From the NCBI GenBank assembly GCA_028715885.1, contig JAQUQX010000001.1:62001-126000 (forward strand): a stretch of DNA of 64,000 nt, written 5' to 3'. The notes beneath the pieces are model-generated. The model worked only from the letters and a program-made list of their open reading frames with translations. It searched no databases and was not told where the DNA came from. The DNA comes from Candidatus Methanoperedens sp. (GTDB taxonomy: Archaea > Halobacteriota > Methanosarcinia > Methanosarcinales > Methanoperedenaceae). Made by a program: the position numbers and the translations under genes. This document shows, piece by piece, positions 35,783 through 43,423 of this stretch. The stretch's first letter is position 1. The number at the start of each line of letters is the position of its first letter.

Positions 35783-36940
35783 ATGTATCTCACACCTGAA
35801 GAGGAAAAGCTCTTCAACGGGGAGCGCGGCGCCACCTACCAGAAAGCCATCGAGATACTCACAGCCCTCGGCGATATTTACGGCGCAGACAGGCTGATTC
35901 CCATAAAGAGCGCACAGATAGCAGGCGTTTCTTACAAAACCATAGGCGATGCAGGTCTTGAATGGATATCGGATTTAAAAGGGAAAGTGGCAGTGCCCTC
36001 GATATTGAATCCAGCCGGCATGGACAGGGAATGCTGGCGTGAGATGGGGATAAGCGAGGAATTTGCAAGAAAGCAGGAGGAGATTATCAGGGCATATGAG
36101 GCGCTTGGCGTGAGAACAGAATGCTCATGCACGCCATATTATATATTTGACAACCTTGCAGGATACGGAGACCATGTGGCATGGAGCGAATCCTCAGCCA
36201 TCTCATACGCCAACTCTGTCATCGGGGCGCGCACGAACAGGGAAGGAGGACCGGGCGCTCTTGCGGCTGCATTGATAGGCAAAACCGCAAACTACGGCTT
36301 TCATCTGGACGAGAACAGGAAACCTGTTGTTTTAATTGAGGTCGAGGCGAAGCTTCATGATTCTGATTACGGCGCGCTGGGGTATATCGTAGGCGAGATG
36401 GTTGGTGACAGAGTGCCTCTTTTTAAACTTAAATCGAAGCCGTCAAAGGACGAACTCAAATCACTCGGCGCCGCAATGGCAGCATCGGGCGCCGTGGCGC
36501 TGTATCATGTTACAGGTGTCACGCCTGAAGCCGGGAAATATGAAACGCCTGCTGAGAAAATTACAATCGAGGAAAGACAAATCAGAGATGTTTACACAAC
36601 AGGAGAGCCGGATTTAATCGCATTCGGCTGTCCCCACAGCAGCGTCAGCGAGCTTGAAAGACTTGCACAGCTTTTTAACGGGAAAAAGGTGAAAAAGGAG
36701 GTATGGGTATGCACCTCGCGCGCTTTAAAGAATAAGCATCCTGAACTCATACGGCGCATTGAGAAAAGCGGCGCAAAGGTCTTCTGCGACACATGCATGG
36801 TAGTTTCGCCAGCGAGCGAGAGGTTCGCGTGCATGATGGTGAATTCGGGAAAGGCGCATAAGTATGTGCCCAATCTGTGCGGGGGGGTAAGGAGTATTAT
36901 GGCGACCACGGAGGCGTGCGTGGAGGCGGCTGTGAGGTGA
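35783..36940 (+). CDS. Aconitase X large subunit, likely phosphomevalonate dehydratase
   Basis: A 385-residue member of the aconitase X (DUF521) group, which holds a 4Fe-4S cluster. Cys residues that may bind the cluster are in TECSCTPYYIFD, FCDTCMVVSP and NLCGGVRS; SESSAISYANSVIGARTNREGGP is the typical substrate block. The archaeal mevalonate-5-phosphate dehydratase consists of this subunit plus a small DUF126 subunit; the small one is not in this window, so it would be coded elsewhere. The ATG directly follows the stop of the UbiD-family gene, showing tight coupling. Confidence 0.92.
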   Translation: MYLTPEEEKLFNGERGATYQKAIEILTALGDIYGADRLIPIKSAQIAGVSYKTIGDAGLEWISDLKGKVAVPSILNPAGMDRECWREMGISEEFARKQEEIIRAYEALGVRTECSCTPYYIFDNLAGYGDHVAWSESSAISYANSVIGARTNREGGPGALAAALIGKTANYGFHLDENRKPVVLIEVEAKLHDSDYGALGYIVGEMVGDRVPLFKLKSKPSKDELKSLGAAMAASGAVALYHVTGVTPEAGKYETPAEKITIEERQIRDVYTTGEPDLIAFGCPHSSVSELERLAQLFNGKKVKKEVWVCTSRALKNKHPELIRRIEKSGAKVFCDTCMVVSPASERFACMMVNSGKAHKYVPNLCGGVRSIMATTEACVEAAVR

Positions 36941-36944
36941 GAGG

Positions 36945-37619
36945 ATGAAAAATTATGATTATAAAGATACAAAAATAGATAACATTATCGATGGGTGTAT
37001 TATCGAATTATTTGAAGAATTTAAACGAAATCCAGAATCTTTTAAAGAAGAAAAAATTTTGACTTATAAATTCTATGATATTTTTATAACTAAGGATTAT
37101 GAGGATTATAAATTTAGATGGGAATATCCCACTAAAGTGCATTATCGTGGTGACATACCTGATGATATGGCAAGAAAACATAAATCTATAGATTTATGTT
37201 TTATAAAAGAAGATTCTTCAGATTCAGTTCCTTATGCATTGGAATTTAAATTAAAACTCAATAAAGTAGACACAAAAAGCAACGAAGATAATGAATTCAC
37301 TCCAAGCAATTTTAAGGATATAGATCCTGATTTTGATGAATTATGCTATCCAAAAAATAAAATCAATACTGGATATGTCATATTTTTTGCGTTTGGAAGA
37401 ATTATCAATAATCTGCGTCGGGAGAAAGCCCACAATAAAAATAAAATTAAATTCTTTGATAAATATGAAGAGCTTAAGAACAAAATCAGTCCCATTCAAA
37501 GGATTAAAGTAATTTTTGTTTGTGTTGACAATATTAATGGTAAATATACATATTCTATTAAGCATAATATGAACAATGGGTTCCCTGAAGCTTTAAATAA
37601 AGAATACATTATTCTATAA
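36945..37619 (+). CDS. Uncharacterised protein with possible PD-(D/E)XK nuclease motif
   Basis: A 224-residue protein with base composition clearly more AT-rich than its neighbours. A strand-like SIDLCFI (Asp83), then about 17 residues later ALEFKLKL (Glu100, Lys102) gives the D...ExK spacing of PD-(D/E)XK nucleases, preceded by a helix with Glu (IIELFEEF). I recognise no family beyond this pattern. It lies 9 nt upstream of the MntA gene and may belong with that toxin-antitoxin pair as a small defence cassette, or be a passenger. Composition suggests horizontal gain. Confidence 0.6.
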   Translation: MKNYDYKDTKIDNIIDGCIIELFEEFKRNPESFKEEKILTYKFYDIFITKDYEDYKFRWEYPTKVHYRGDIPDDMARKHKSIDLCFIKEDSSDSVPYALEFKLKLNKVDTKSNEDNEFTPSNFKDIDPDFDELCYPKNKINTGYVIFFAFGRIINNLRREKAHNKNKIKFFDKYEELKNKISPIQRIKVIFVCVDNINGKYTYSIKHNMNNGFPEALNKEYIIL

Positions 37620-37628
37620 GGATTGAAA

Positions 37629-37931
37629 ATGCTAACCTATAAAACCATATTAACCAAAATCGAAGAAAATACCGCTACAATAAAAAGATACGGCGTAAAG
37701 CGAATTGGATTATTCGGCTCATATATCAGAAAAGAACAAAAACCCACGAGCGATATCGACATCCTTGTCGAATTCGAAAAAGGCAAAGTAACATTCGACA
37801 ACTACATGGATCTTAAATTCTTTTTAGAAGACATGTTCAAATGTAAGGTCGATCTTGTAATGAAAGAAGTAATTAAACCGGATTTAAAACCATACATCAT
37901 CGGGAGTGTAAAATATGCAGCGGGCGTATGA
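37629..37931 (+). CDS. mntA: MntA-like nucleotidyltransferase antitoxin
   Basis: A 100-residue minimal nucleotidyltransferase. RIGLFGSYIRKEQKPTSDIDILVEF has the GS loop and the DxD catalytic pair of the MNT fold. In HepT/MntA pairs this enzyme adds AMP to the HEPN toxin and silences it. The ATG at 37629 follows AAGGA with a 6-nt gap; a TTG two codons earlier is open. It overlaps the HEPN gene by 17 nt. Confidence 0.9.
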   Translation: MLTYKTILTKIEENTATIKRYGVKRIGLFGSYIRKEQKPTSDIDILVEFEKGKVTFDNYMDLKFFLEDMFKCKVDLVMKEVIKPDLKPYIIGSVKYAAGV

Positions 37932-38268
37932 AGCGTATCTTAAAGACATTCTTGAGTCCATCCGTAAAATTGAAAAATACACCGAAAACATGTCTTATGG
38001 GGATTTCAGGGAAGATGAATTAAGACAGGATGCTGTTGCGAGAAATCTGGAAATTATAGGAGAAGCTGTCAAGAAAATTCCTGATGAGATTAAAAATAGA
38101 AAACCGGAGATTGAGTGGAAAAAGATTGCCGGATTAAGGGATATCCTCACGCACGAATATTTTGGAATAAATCTGGAAATCGTATGGGATGTAACGAAAA
38201 ATAAGCTGCCTGGTTTAAAAAAGAATACTATGGCAATTCTTTCTGAAATGAAAGGTGATTCTAACTGA
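37915..38268 (+). CDS. hepT: HepT-like HEPN ribonuclease toxin
   Basis: A 117-residue all-helical HEPN protein. Its active-site motif is GLRDILTHEYFG, i.e. R-X4-H-X-Y, as in HepT toxins which cut RNA or tRNA. ARNLEIIGEAVKKIP is the other conserved helix. AMP addition to the Tyr of the motif by MntA is the known control in this type. Pair, order and overlap are canonical. Confidence 0.9.
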   Translation: MQRAYEAYLKDILESIRKIEKYTENMSYGDFREDELRQDAVARNLEIIGEAVKKIPDEIKNRKPEIEWKKIAGLRDILTHEYFGINLEIVWDVTKNKLPGLKKNTMAILSEMKGDSN

Positions 38269-38336
38269 GCAACGAAGCTTTAGTTCCATCCGATACCATT
38301 TTTGCCATTGTGCTAATTAAATGAATGGAGAAAGAA

Positions 38337-38546
38337 ATGAATTGCAAAGTCAGCGTTGTTATTGAAAAAGATGAATACGGGTATTACGCTTATTGTCCTG
38401 AACTCGAAGGGTGCCAAACTCAGGGGAACGCTCATGATGAAGTAATGGCAAATATAAAAGAGGCTATTGAACTTTATCTTGAAACCTTATCAGAAGATGA
38501 GAAAACGGCATATTTAAGCAGAGAAATTTTGACAACGCTCGGATAA
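38337..38546 (+). CDS. HicB-like protein without adjacent HicA
   Basis: A 69-residue protein of the HicB fold: VSVVIEKDEYGYYAYCPELEGCQTQG, then a helix with EVMANIKEAIELYLETL. Many HicB proteins are antitoxins for HicA, but neither flank codes for a HicA-like double-stranded-RNA-binding protein, so this is a solitary copy. ATG 38337 has GGAG 6 nt upstream; an ATG at 38325 is also in frame. Confidence 0.8.
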   Translation: MNCKVSVVIEKDEYGYYAYCPELEGCQTQGNAHDEVMANIKEAIELYLETLSEDEKTAYLSREILTTLG

Positions 38547-38573
38547 ATTATTAAAGCTTGCAGATTATCCTGA

Positions 38574-38945
38574 ATGCACATGAACATAAACGATTTAAAA
38601 TTCGAAGACGGATTAATTACAGCCATAGCGCAGGATTATAAAACCGGAGAGGTTCTCATGGTCGCATTCATGGACAAAGAAGCCCTCAAAAAGACCATCG
38701 AGACAAAACGTGGATACTACTGGAGCAGGAGCCGGCGCAAGCTCTGGAAAAAAGGCGAAAGTTCAGGTCATGAACAGTTCGTCCACGATATACTGATAGA
38801 CTGCGACGCCGATGCCGTATTGCTCAAAGTCGAGCAAATAGGCGGCGCCTGCCATACAGGTTACAGGTCGTGTTTCTACAGGACGATCGAAGGCGATGTG
38901 GTGGGCGAGAAATTATTCGAACCAGATGAGGTTTATAAAAAATAA
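38574..38945 (+). CDS. hisI: Phosphoribosyl-AMP cyclohydrolase
   Basis: A 123-residue zinc enzyme for the third step of histidine synthesis. It has [16 protein letters not shown], then [18 protein letters not shown], the ligand block [21 protein letters not shown] and SCFYR. The protein is the cyclohydrolase alone, not fused to HisE, as is common in archaea. Start could be the ATG at 38580. It sits directly after the AT-rich insert with toxin-antitoxin genes. Confidence 0.95.
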   Translation: MHMNINDLKFEDGLITAIAQDYKTGEVLMVAFMDKEALKKTIETKRGYYWSRSRRKLWKKGESSGHEQFVHDILIDCDADAVLLKVEQIGGACHTGYRSCFYRTIEGDVVGEKLFEPDEVYKK

Positions 38946-39045
38946 TTACGCCACCGCAGTCCCGTCACAAAATCGACAACTTTAAATGCTTATAAATACT
39001 TCAACTTATTGGAGAATGCCATCCCCAGAGGATGCATTGATATAA

Positions 39046-39171
39046 ATGAATAAAAAAATATCAGAAATCCACCAAAAACGTTCTGTACTGACGAATGGGG
39101 GAAAAAAAGAACATGAAACAATTGAATCCTGGATGATAGAAGAATACTTCGTTCCATACCAGGCATCGTAA
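39046..39171 (+). CDS. Possible 41-aa ORF
   Basis: A short frame with no family likeness and no good ribosome site (TATAAATG). It has many charged residues and ends YFVPYQAS. It lies in the 240-nt gap between hisI and the zinc-binding miniprotein. Evidence for coding is weak. Confidence 0.2.
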   Translation: MNKKISEIHQKRSVLTNGGKKEHETIESWMIEEYFVPYQAS

Positions 39172-39187
39172 GACTTGAAGGGAGAGC

Positions 39188-39340
39188 ATGGAAGTAATGG
39201 GAGTTTGCAGCGTCTGCGGGCGCCCGGGAAAGCTATCCACATGCATGCTGTGCGGAAGTCTTGTTTGCTCACGATGTATCAGGGACGGCGTCTGCGTCCG
39301 CTGTTCGCAGGGCAGGTCTTATTCCGCTTCGAGAGCATAG
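39188..39340 (+). CDS. Zinc-binding miniprotein with four CxxC pairs
   Basis: A 50-residue protein with Cys in CSVCG, CMLCG, CSRC and CVRC, four CxxC pairs in about 35 residues, enough for two tetrahedral zinc sites, then a short basic/Ser tail. GGAGAG lies just before the ATG, though close. The last 22 nt overlap the 3' end of the convergent DHH-family gene. I know similar tiny zinc-finger proteins in Methanosarcinales but no function. Confidence 0.7.
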   Translation: MEVMGVCSVCGRPGKLSTCMLCGSLVCSRCIRDGVCVRCSQGRSYSASRA

Positions 39341-40323
39341 AAATATCGTGAAGATATAGAATCCGAGATAGATTTCAGGAGCAGGTTTTTCGCTTTTTCA
39401 TCCTCGGCGACAATACCGAATACGCCAAGCGTTATTGATGTGCTGGCATGGAAAGGTCCTCCCGTCACTTCGCCCCAGTCCTCGAATGCTTTCCTGAGGA
39501 CATTTTTCATATTAAGTTCCATGTTCTCTGATTCTGCATATATGTGAATTTTTGTTGCATCCACAGCAAATACAAGAGCAGTCGAAACTCCTTCAATGTC
39601 CAGCATGTATTTGCAGACCTTGGGAATCGTACCCGGGTCTTTAACATAACCCACCGTGGTAAACAGATTCGCCCCTTTTATTATTTTATTTTCAATAGCA
39701 CGGGCTAAATCGGCGAACGTATCGAGCCTTACTGAGGGATGTTCAAGACTGAACAGTAATTCCATATCCACATATTTATGGATAAACCAGTAGGCTTCAA
39801 TGTCCGCAAGCGTGAAATTCGTAATCAGGCTCCTGGTTTTATCCCTTATCGCAAAAAGAAGAAGGGTCGCCAGTTTTTTATCTATTGCCACTCCGAGTTT
39901 CTTTAAATATTCTATCAATATGCTCGAAGTGGTTTCAGTGGTTCTTATATCACGGTAGGCGCAGTGTATTCCTTCCGTATTGCCAAGAGTGTGCCCGATA
40001 ACCATAACAGGCGTGATTTTTTCACCTGTTAACTCTGTTGGCAAAAAATCAACAAAAGCTATGTCGGTCTGGGAAGGAGATACTTCCGGGACTTTAATAA
40101 CCTCATCGCCCAGTACATTAACAAGGGTCTTGTTCTGGACAGCGCCTGTATAGTATATGCCTGCATCCATGTTGTAATGCTCTGCGATTCGCTTCAGCGC
40201 AAGGGAGCTTGCAAGCGAATCCGAATCAGGGTTGTTTCTTGTATATATTGTAAGTCTTCTGCCCGGTTGTGATAGCAGTTTCATAAAAGCCCGCTGTTTC
40301 CAGAAACCAAAACTCTTGAACAT
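39319..40323 (-). CDS. DHH-superfamily phosphoesterase with altered motifs
   Basis: A 334-residue protein of the DHH/DHHA1 group (NrnA-like oligoribonuclease and nucleotide phosphatase relatives). NPDSDSLASSLAL corresponds to motif I but lacks the leading His, and VIGHTLGN stands where DHH is usual, keeping only one His. IAFVDFLP supplies another Asp. The C-terminal DHHA1 domain is intact with GGPFHASTSITLG. Loss of metal ligands suggests altered or lost catalysis, perhaps ligand sensing. An in-frame ATG 13 codons in is an alternative start. Confidence 0.75.
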   Translation of the reverse strand: MFKSFGFWKQRAFMKLLSQPGRRLTIYTRNNPDSDSLASSLALKRIAEHYNMDAGIYYTGAVQNKTLVNVLGDEVIKVPEVSPSQTDIAFVDFLPTELTGEKITPVMVIGHTLGNTEGIHCAYRDIRTTETTSSILIEYLKKLGVAIDKKLATLLLFAIRDKTRSLITNFTLADIEAYWFIHKYVDMELLFSLEHPSVRLDTFADLARAIENKIIKGANLFTTVGYVKDPGTIPKVCKYMLDIEGVSTALVFAVDATKIHIYAESENMELNMKNVLRKAFEDWGEVTGGPFHASTSITLGVFGIVAEDEKAKNLLLKSISDSISSRYFYALEAE

Positions 40324-40498
40324 TTTATCGTTTATATTGATATTCTTCTGGATATATGTTTTGCAGTTGTAAGAAAATAAAATATTTCATCCAAATATAT
40401 CAAACATTGTAGTATCATTCCGATCGATTTTTTAATTCCAGGTTTACAAATTATAAGCAAGTATCCTTTAAATTTGTTTTTTATAAACCACAACCCAC

Positions 40499-40507
40499 TT
40501 ATAAAAG
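40499..40507 (+). promoter_or_regulatory. TATA-like element upstream of ccmE
   Basis: TTATAAAAG about 75 nt before the ccmE ATG in the 257-nt divergent gap, preceded by other AT runs. It would place transcription start near 40530 and leave a leader of some 50 nt with GAGG before the ATG. No other gene is seen in this gap. Confidence 0.35.
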
Positions 40508-40580
40508 CAGATTCTTAATTGATTTAGTTTACACCAATCGTAAAGTTGGAGTTGTATTAAAGTAAATGAGAGGAACCTGA

Positions 40581-40991
40581 ATGAACAAAAAGCTCAAAAA
40601 CATGCTCGGCATCGGGATCGTGGCAGTACTTATACTATATCTCGGAGCGCAGAGCTTCAGCAACGCACTCTCATTTTACTATGAAGTCGGTGAGTTTGTG
40701 CAGAAAGCGGATTCACTGAATGGAAAAGTTGTGAACGTGAATGGCAGCATAGTAAAAGGTTCAACTATATGGGAACCTGAGAAAGCCAGGCTGACGTTCA
40801 AACTTACTGATAATAACGCTTCTATCGTAGTAGTATCGAACGAAGGCATGCCCGGAAATTACAAAGAGGGGATCCCGGCAGTGGTAACGGGCTATTTTAT
40901 AAACGGTACTTTCCAGGCAACCCAGGTAATCACAAAATGCCCCTCAAAATACGGCGGAGACCTTGATCACGGAGACCATAACGAAACGTAA
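40581..40991 (+). CDS. ccmE: Cytochrome c maturation protein CcmE, CXXXY type
   Basis: A 136-residue haem chaperone with one N-terminal membrane anchor (GIGIVAVLILYLGA) and an OB-fold outside domain with VVNVNGSIVKGS. It ends with TQVITKCPSKYGGD: Cys120 and Tyr124 give the CXXXY motif that replaces the HXXXY haem-linking His of E. coli CcmE, as known for archaea and some bacteria. A His-rich tail (DHGDHNET) follows. It opens the ccm run and is 12 nt from ccmF, so haem is handed to the CcmF ligase. Confidence 0.93.
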   Translation: MNKKLKNMLGIGIVAVLILYLGAQSFSNALSFYYEVGEFVQKADSLNGKVVNVNGSIVKGSTIWEPEKARLTFKLTDNNASIVVVSNEGMPGNYKEGIPAVVTGYFINGTFQATQVITKCPSKYGGDLDHGDHNET

Positions 40992-41003
40992 AGGAGAATT
41001 TTA

Positions 41004-43004
41004 ATGGAATTTGGAGAAACAGCACTGACCATCGCATTGATAATGAGCATATACGCGCTTGTGGCTCACATAATCGGGATATGGAAAAAGAAAGATGAAC
41101 TTTTCGACAGCGCAAGGATTGCCGTTATTGGAATCGCAGTGCTTCTCACGGTAGCATCCATCTGGCTCTTTAATCTCTTCATTACCCGCAACTTCCAGTA
41201 TGAATATGTAGCCATATACAGCAGCACGGATTTACCGATGGCTTATACTCTCTCTGCATTCTGGGCAGGCGCCGACGGGTCGCTGCTGCTCTGGGCATGG
41301 CTGATATCCATTTATATTGCGATTATCGCTGTGAAGGGAAAATCATACGATAACCTGATTAAACATGCAATGCCCGTAATCCTTATCACCCTCACCTATT
41401 TCATTTACATGCTGCTCACGGTATCACGTCCATTCAGGATGCTTGATTTCATACCCGCGGACGGGAACGGGCTGAATCCACTGCTTCAGGACCCCGGCAT
41501 GTTCTTCCATCCCCCCACGCTTTTCTGGGGCTATGCCGGCGTGATAATCCCATTCGCCCTGATGATTGCAGGCATTTATCTATCAGATGATACATGGACG
41601 TATCGCGCTCGCCGCTGGGCGCTGTGGGCATGGCTCGGTCTGGCTCTCGGTAACATGTTCGGGAGCTACTGGGCTTATACGGTGCTCAACTGGGGCGGGT
41701 TCTGGGGCTGGGACCCCGTTGAGAACGCCTCGTTCCTTCCCTGGCTCACTTTGACCGCTTTCTACCACAGCACCATGATAACTGAGCGTAAAGGCGGCAT
41801 GAAGTTCTGGAATATCCTGCTCATCCTTTTCACATGGGAACTAACGGTGTACGGGACACTGCTCACGCGGAGCGGAATCATCGCTTCTGTCCATACCTTC
41901 GGGCAGTCTGTCACCGCGCCGTATTATATCAATTATATGATAGTGGTGCTTGCTGTTACGCTTATACTTGTGGCATGGAAATATAACTCGATACAGAGCA
42001 AGAAGGTCTTTGAATCCTTTGTCTCTCGTGAAGCAAGTTTCCTCTACAACAACTGGATATTCATGGCAGCGACCGCTTCTGTGCTATGGGGGACGACATA
42101 TCCATTGCTCTCGGAGGCTTTCCGCGGGTACAAAGTAATGGTGGGTCCCAGTTTCTACAACCAGGTGAACGTGCCGCTTGGCATAGCGCTTCTTTTCCTG
42201 ATGGCGATATGTCCGCTTATTGCGTGGAGGAAAGCTTCGGTTTCTCATCTTAAGAGAAACTTTACAAAGCCTCTCGCAGCAGCAGTAATTGCAATGGTCA
42301 TCGCTTTTGCGCTGGGTATCCGTGATTTCTATGCTCTTTTTGTTGCAGTTGCGGGCACTGTACTTGTCGTATCCACCCACTTTCTGGATATATCCAGGAT
42401 AGTGAACAAGCAGAAAAAGCTCGACGATGCAGGAGCCCTGAAGAATATTTCACGAGCGTTCTGGAATAACCGCCGCACCTTTGGCGGTTACATGTGCCAT
42501 ATCGCAATTCTCATGATAATCGTAGCAGCCGCGGGCGCTGTAGTGTATGAGCAGATGGAGACCTTTAATATGAAGATTGGCGACACGGCTAGCGTAGGAC
42601 ACTATGATTTCAAGCTCATCAAGATAGAACAGTATACTAAAAATAACAGACAGGAAACAGTAGCGTTATTCAACGTTTATAAGAACGGAGAGAAGGTTCT
42701 CGACGATGCCGCAGCAAAAATGTACTATTACGCCAGGCAGGAGAGTACGAATGTCAAGCCAATGGCTTACACCGTGGGCATAGATGACCTGTATTTTTCA
42801 GCTCAGGCTATCACTACTGACCACGTTACTGTGAAACTAAAGGTCATGCCCCTCATGTTCCTGATGTGGATAGGGGGATTCTACGTGCTGATACTTGGAA
42901 TCCTGATATGCATATCAACAGTTGTACCAATAAGGGAAAAGAGAATATCTGATAATATAAATATAAGCAAAAATATTAAAAAAACAACAACGGAGATTGT
43001 ATGA
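41004..43004 (+). CDS. ccmF: Cytochrome c haem lyase subunit CcmF
   Basis: A 666-residue membrane protein with about 15 spans. The WWD haem-handling segment is present as LNWGGFWGWDPVENASFLPW, and His residues in GMFFHPPTLFWGY and VHTFGQ are candidates for haem ligands. CcmF attaches haem to CXXCH of apocytochromes with CcmH. The last codons overlap the following gene by 4 nt. CcmA, B and C are not in this window. Confidence 0.95.
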   Translation: MEFGETALTIALIMSIYALVAHIIGIWKKKDELFDSARIAVIGIAVLLTVASIWLFNLFITRNFQYEYVAIYSSTDLPMAYTLSAFWAGADGSLLLWAWLISIYIAIIAVKGKSYDNLIKHAMPVILITLTYFIYMLLTVSRPFRMLDFIPADGNGLNPLLQDPGMFFHPPTLFWGYAGVIIPFALMIAGIYLSDDTWTYRARRWALWAWLGLALGNMFGSYWAYTVLNWGGFWGWDPVENASFLPWLTLTAFYHSTMITERKGGMKFWNILLILFTWELTVYGTLLTRSGIIASVHTFGQSVTAPYYINYMIVVLAVTLILVAWKYNSIQSKKVFESFVSREASFLYNNWIFMAATASVLWGTTYPLLSEAFRGYKVMVGPSFYNQVNVPLGIALLFLMAICPLIAWRKASVSHLKRNFTKPLAAAVIAMVIAFALGIRDFYALFVAVAGTVLVVSTHFLDISRIVNKQKKLDDAGALKNISRAFWNNRRTFGGYMCHIAILMIIVAAAGAVVYEQMETFNMKIGDTASVGHYDFKLIKIEQYTKNNRQETVALFNVYKNGEKVLDDAAAKMYYYARQESTNVKPMAYTVGIDDLYFSAQAITTDHVTVKLKVMPLMFLMWIGGFYVLILGILICISTVVPIREKRISDNINISKNIKKTTTEIV

Positions 43005-43423
43005 TGAAAAAAATAATTACAGCGTGGTTTTTCCTGCTTGTGCTTGCTGTCCCGGTACTGGCTGTGACAGAGGAAGAAATCACAGCAAACCTGAACTGTC
43101 CCGACCAGGGGGGGTGTACAATGATCGCGATTGATTGCACATGCCCAAGCGCGCTTGAGTTGAAAGATAAAGTCAGGGCAATGCTCGACCAGGGTCTTTC
43201 CGAGAAACAGATTTACAATAAACTTGTGGCAGAGTACGGAAAAGGCGTTCTTGCCACGCCGCCCAAAGAAGGATTTGACTGGATAGTATGGCTTGCTTTG
43301 CCTGCCGGGGTCATCGTGGGCGGAGTTGTTGTATATAAAATCAGCAGGAAAAGAATGGATGAGAACGAGGAATTTGAATTAGAATATGAAAAGTTCTTGC
43401 AGGAGAGAGAAAAACATGAATAA
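43001..43423 (+). CDS. ccmH: CcmH-like thiol protein, copy 1
   Basis: A 140-residue protein with signal peptide, outside domain and one C-terminal span (WIVWLALPAGVIVGGVVVY). The helical part KDKVRAMLDQGLSEKQIYNKLVAEYGKGVLATPP is classic CcmH. The redox Cys differ from the LRCxxC of bacteria: CPDQGGC and, a few residues later, DCTC. It would reduce apocytochrome Cys before haem ligation. Translation is coupled to ccmF (ATGA) and to the next gene (8-nt overlap). Confidence 0.9.
   Translation: MMKKIITAWFFLLVLAVPVLAVTEEEITANLNCPDQGGCTMIAIDCTCPSALELKDKVRAMLDQGLSEKQIYNKLVAEYGKGVLATPPKEGFDWIVWLALPAGVIVGGVVVYKISRKRMDENEEFELEYEKFLQEREKHE

Noticed and set aside
38337-38546. Complete HicAB toxin-antitoxin pair
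   Set aside because: Only HicB-like protein is present; flanking genes are HepT and HisI.
36945-38570. Insertion sequence or integrated element as source of the AT-rich cassette
   Set aside because: No transposase, integrase, terminal inverted repeat or target duplication was seen at the borders.
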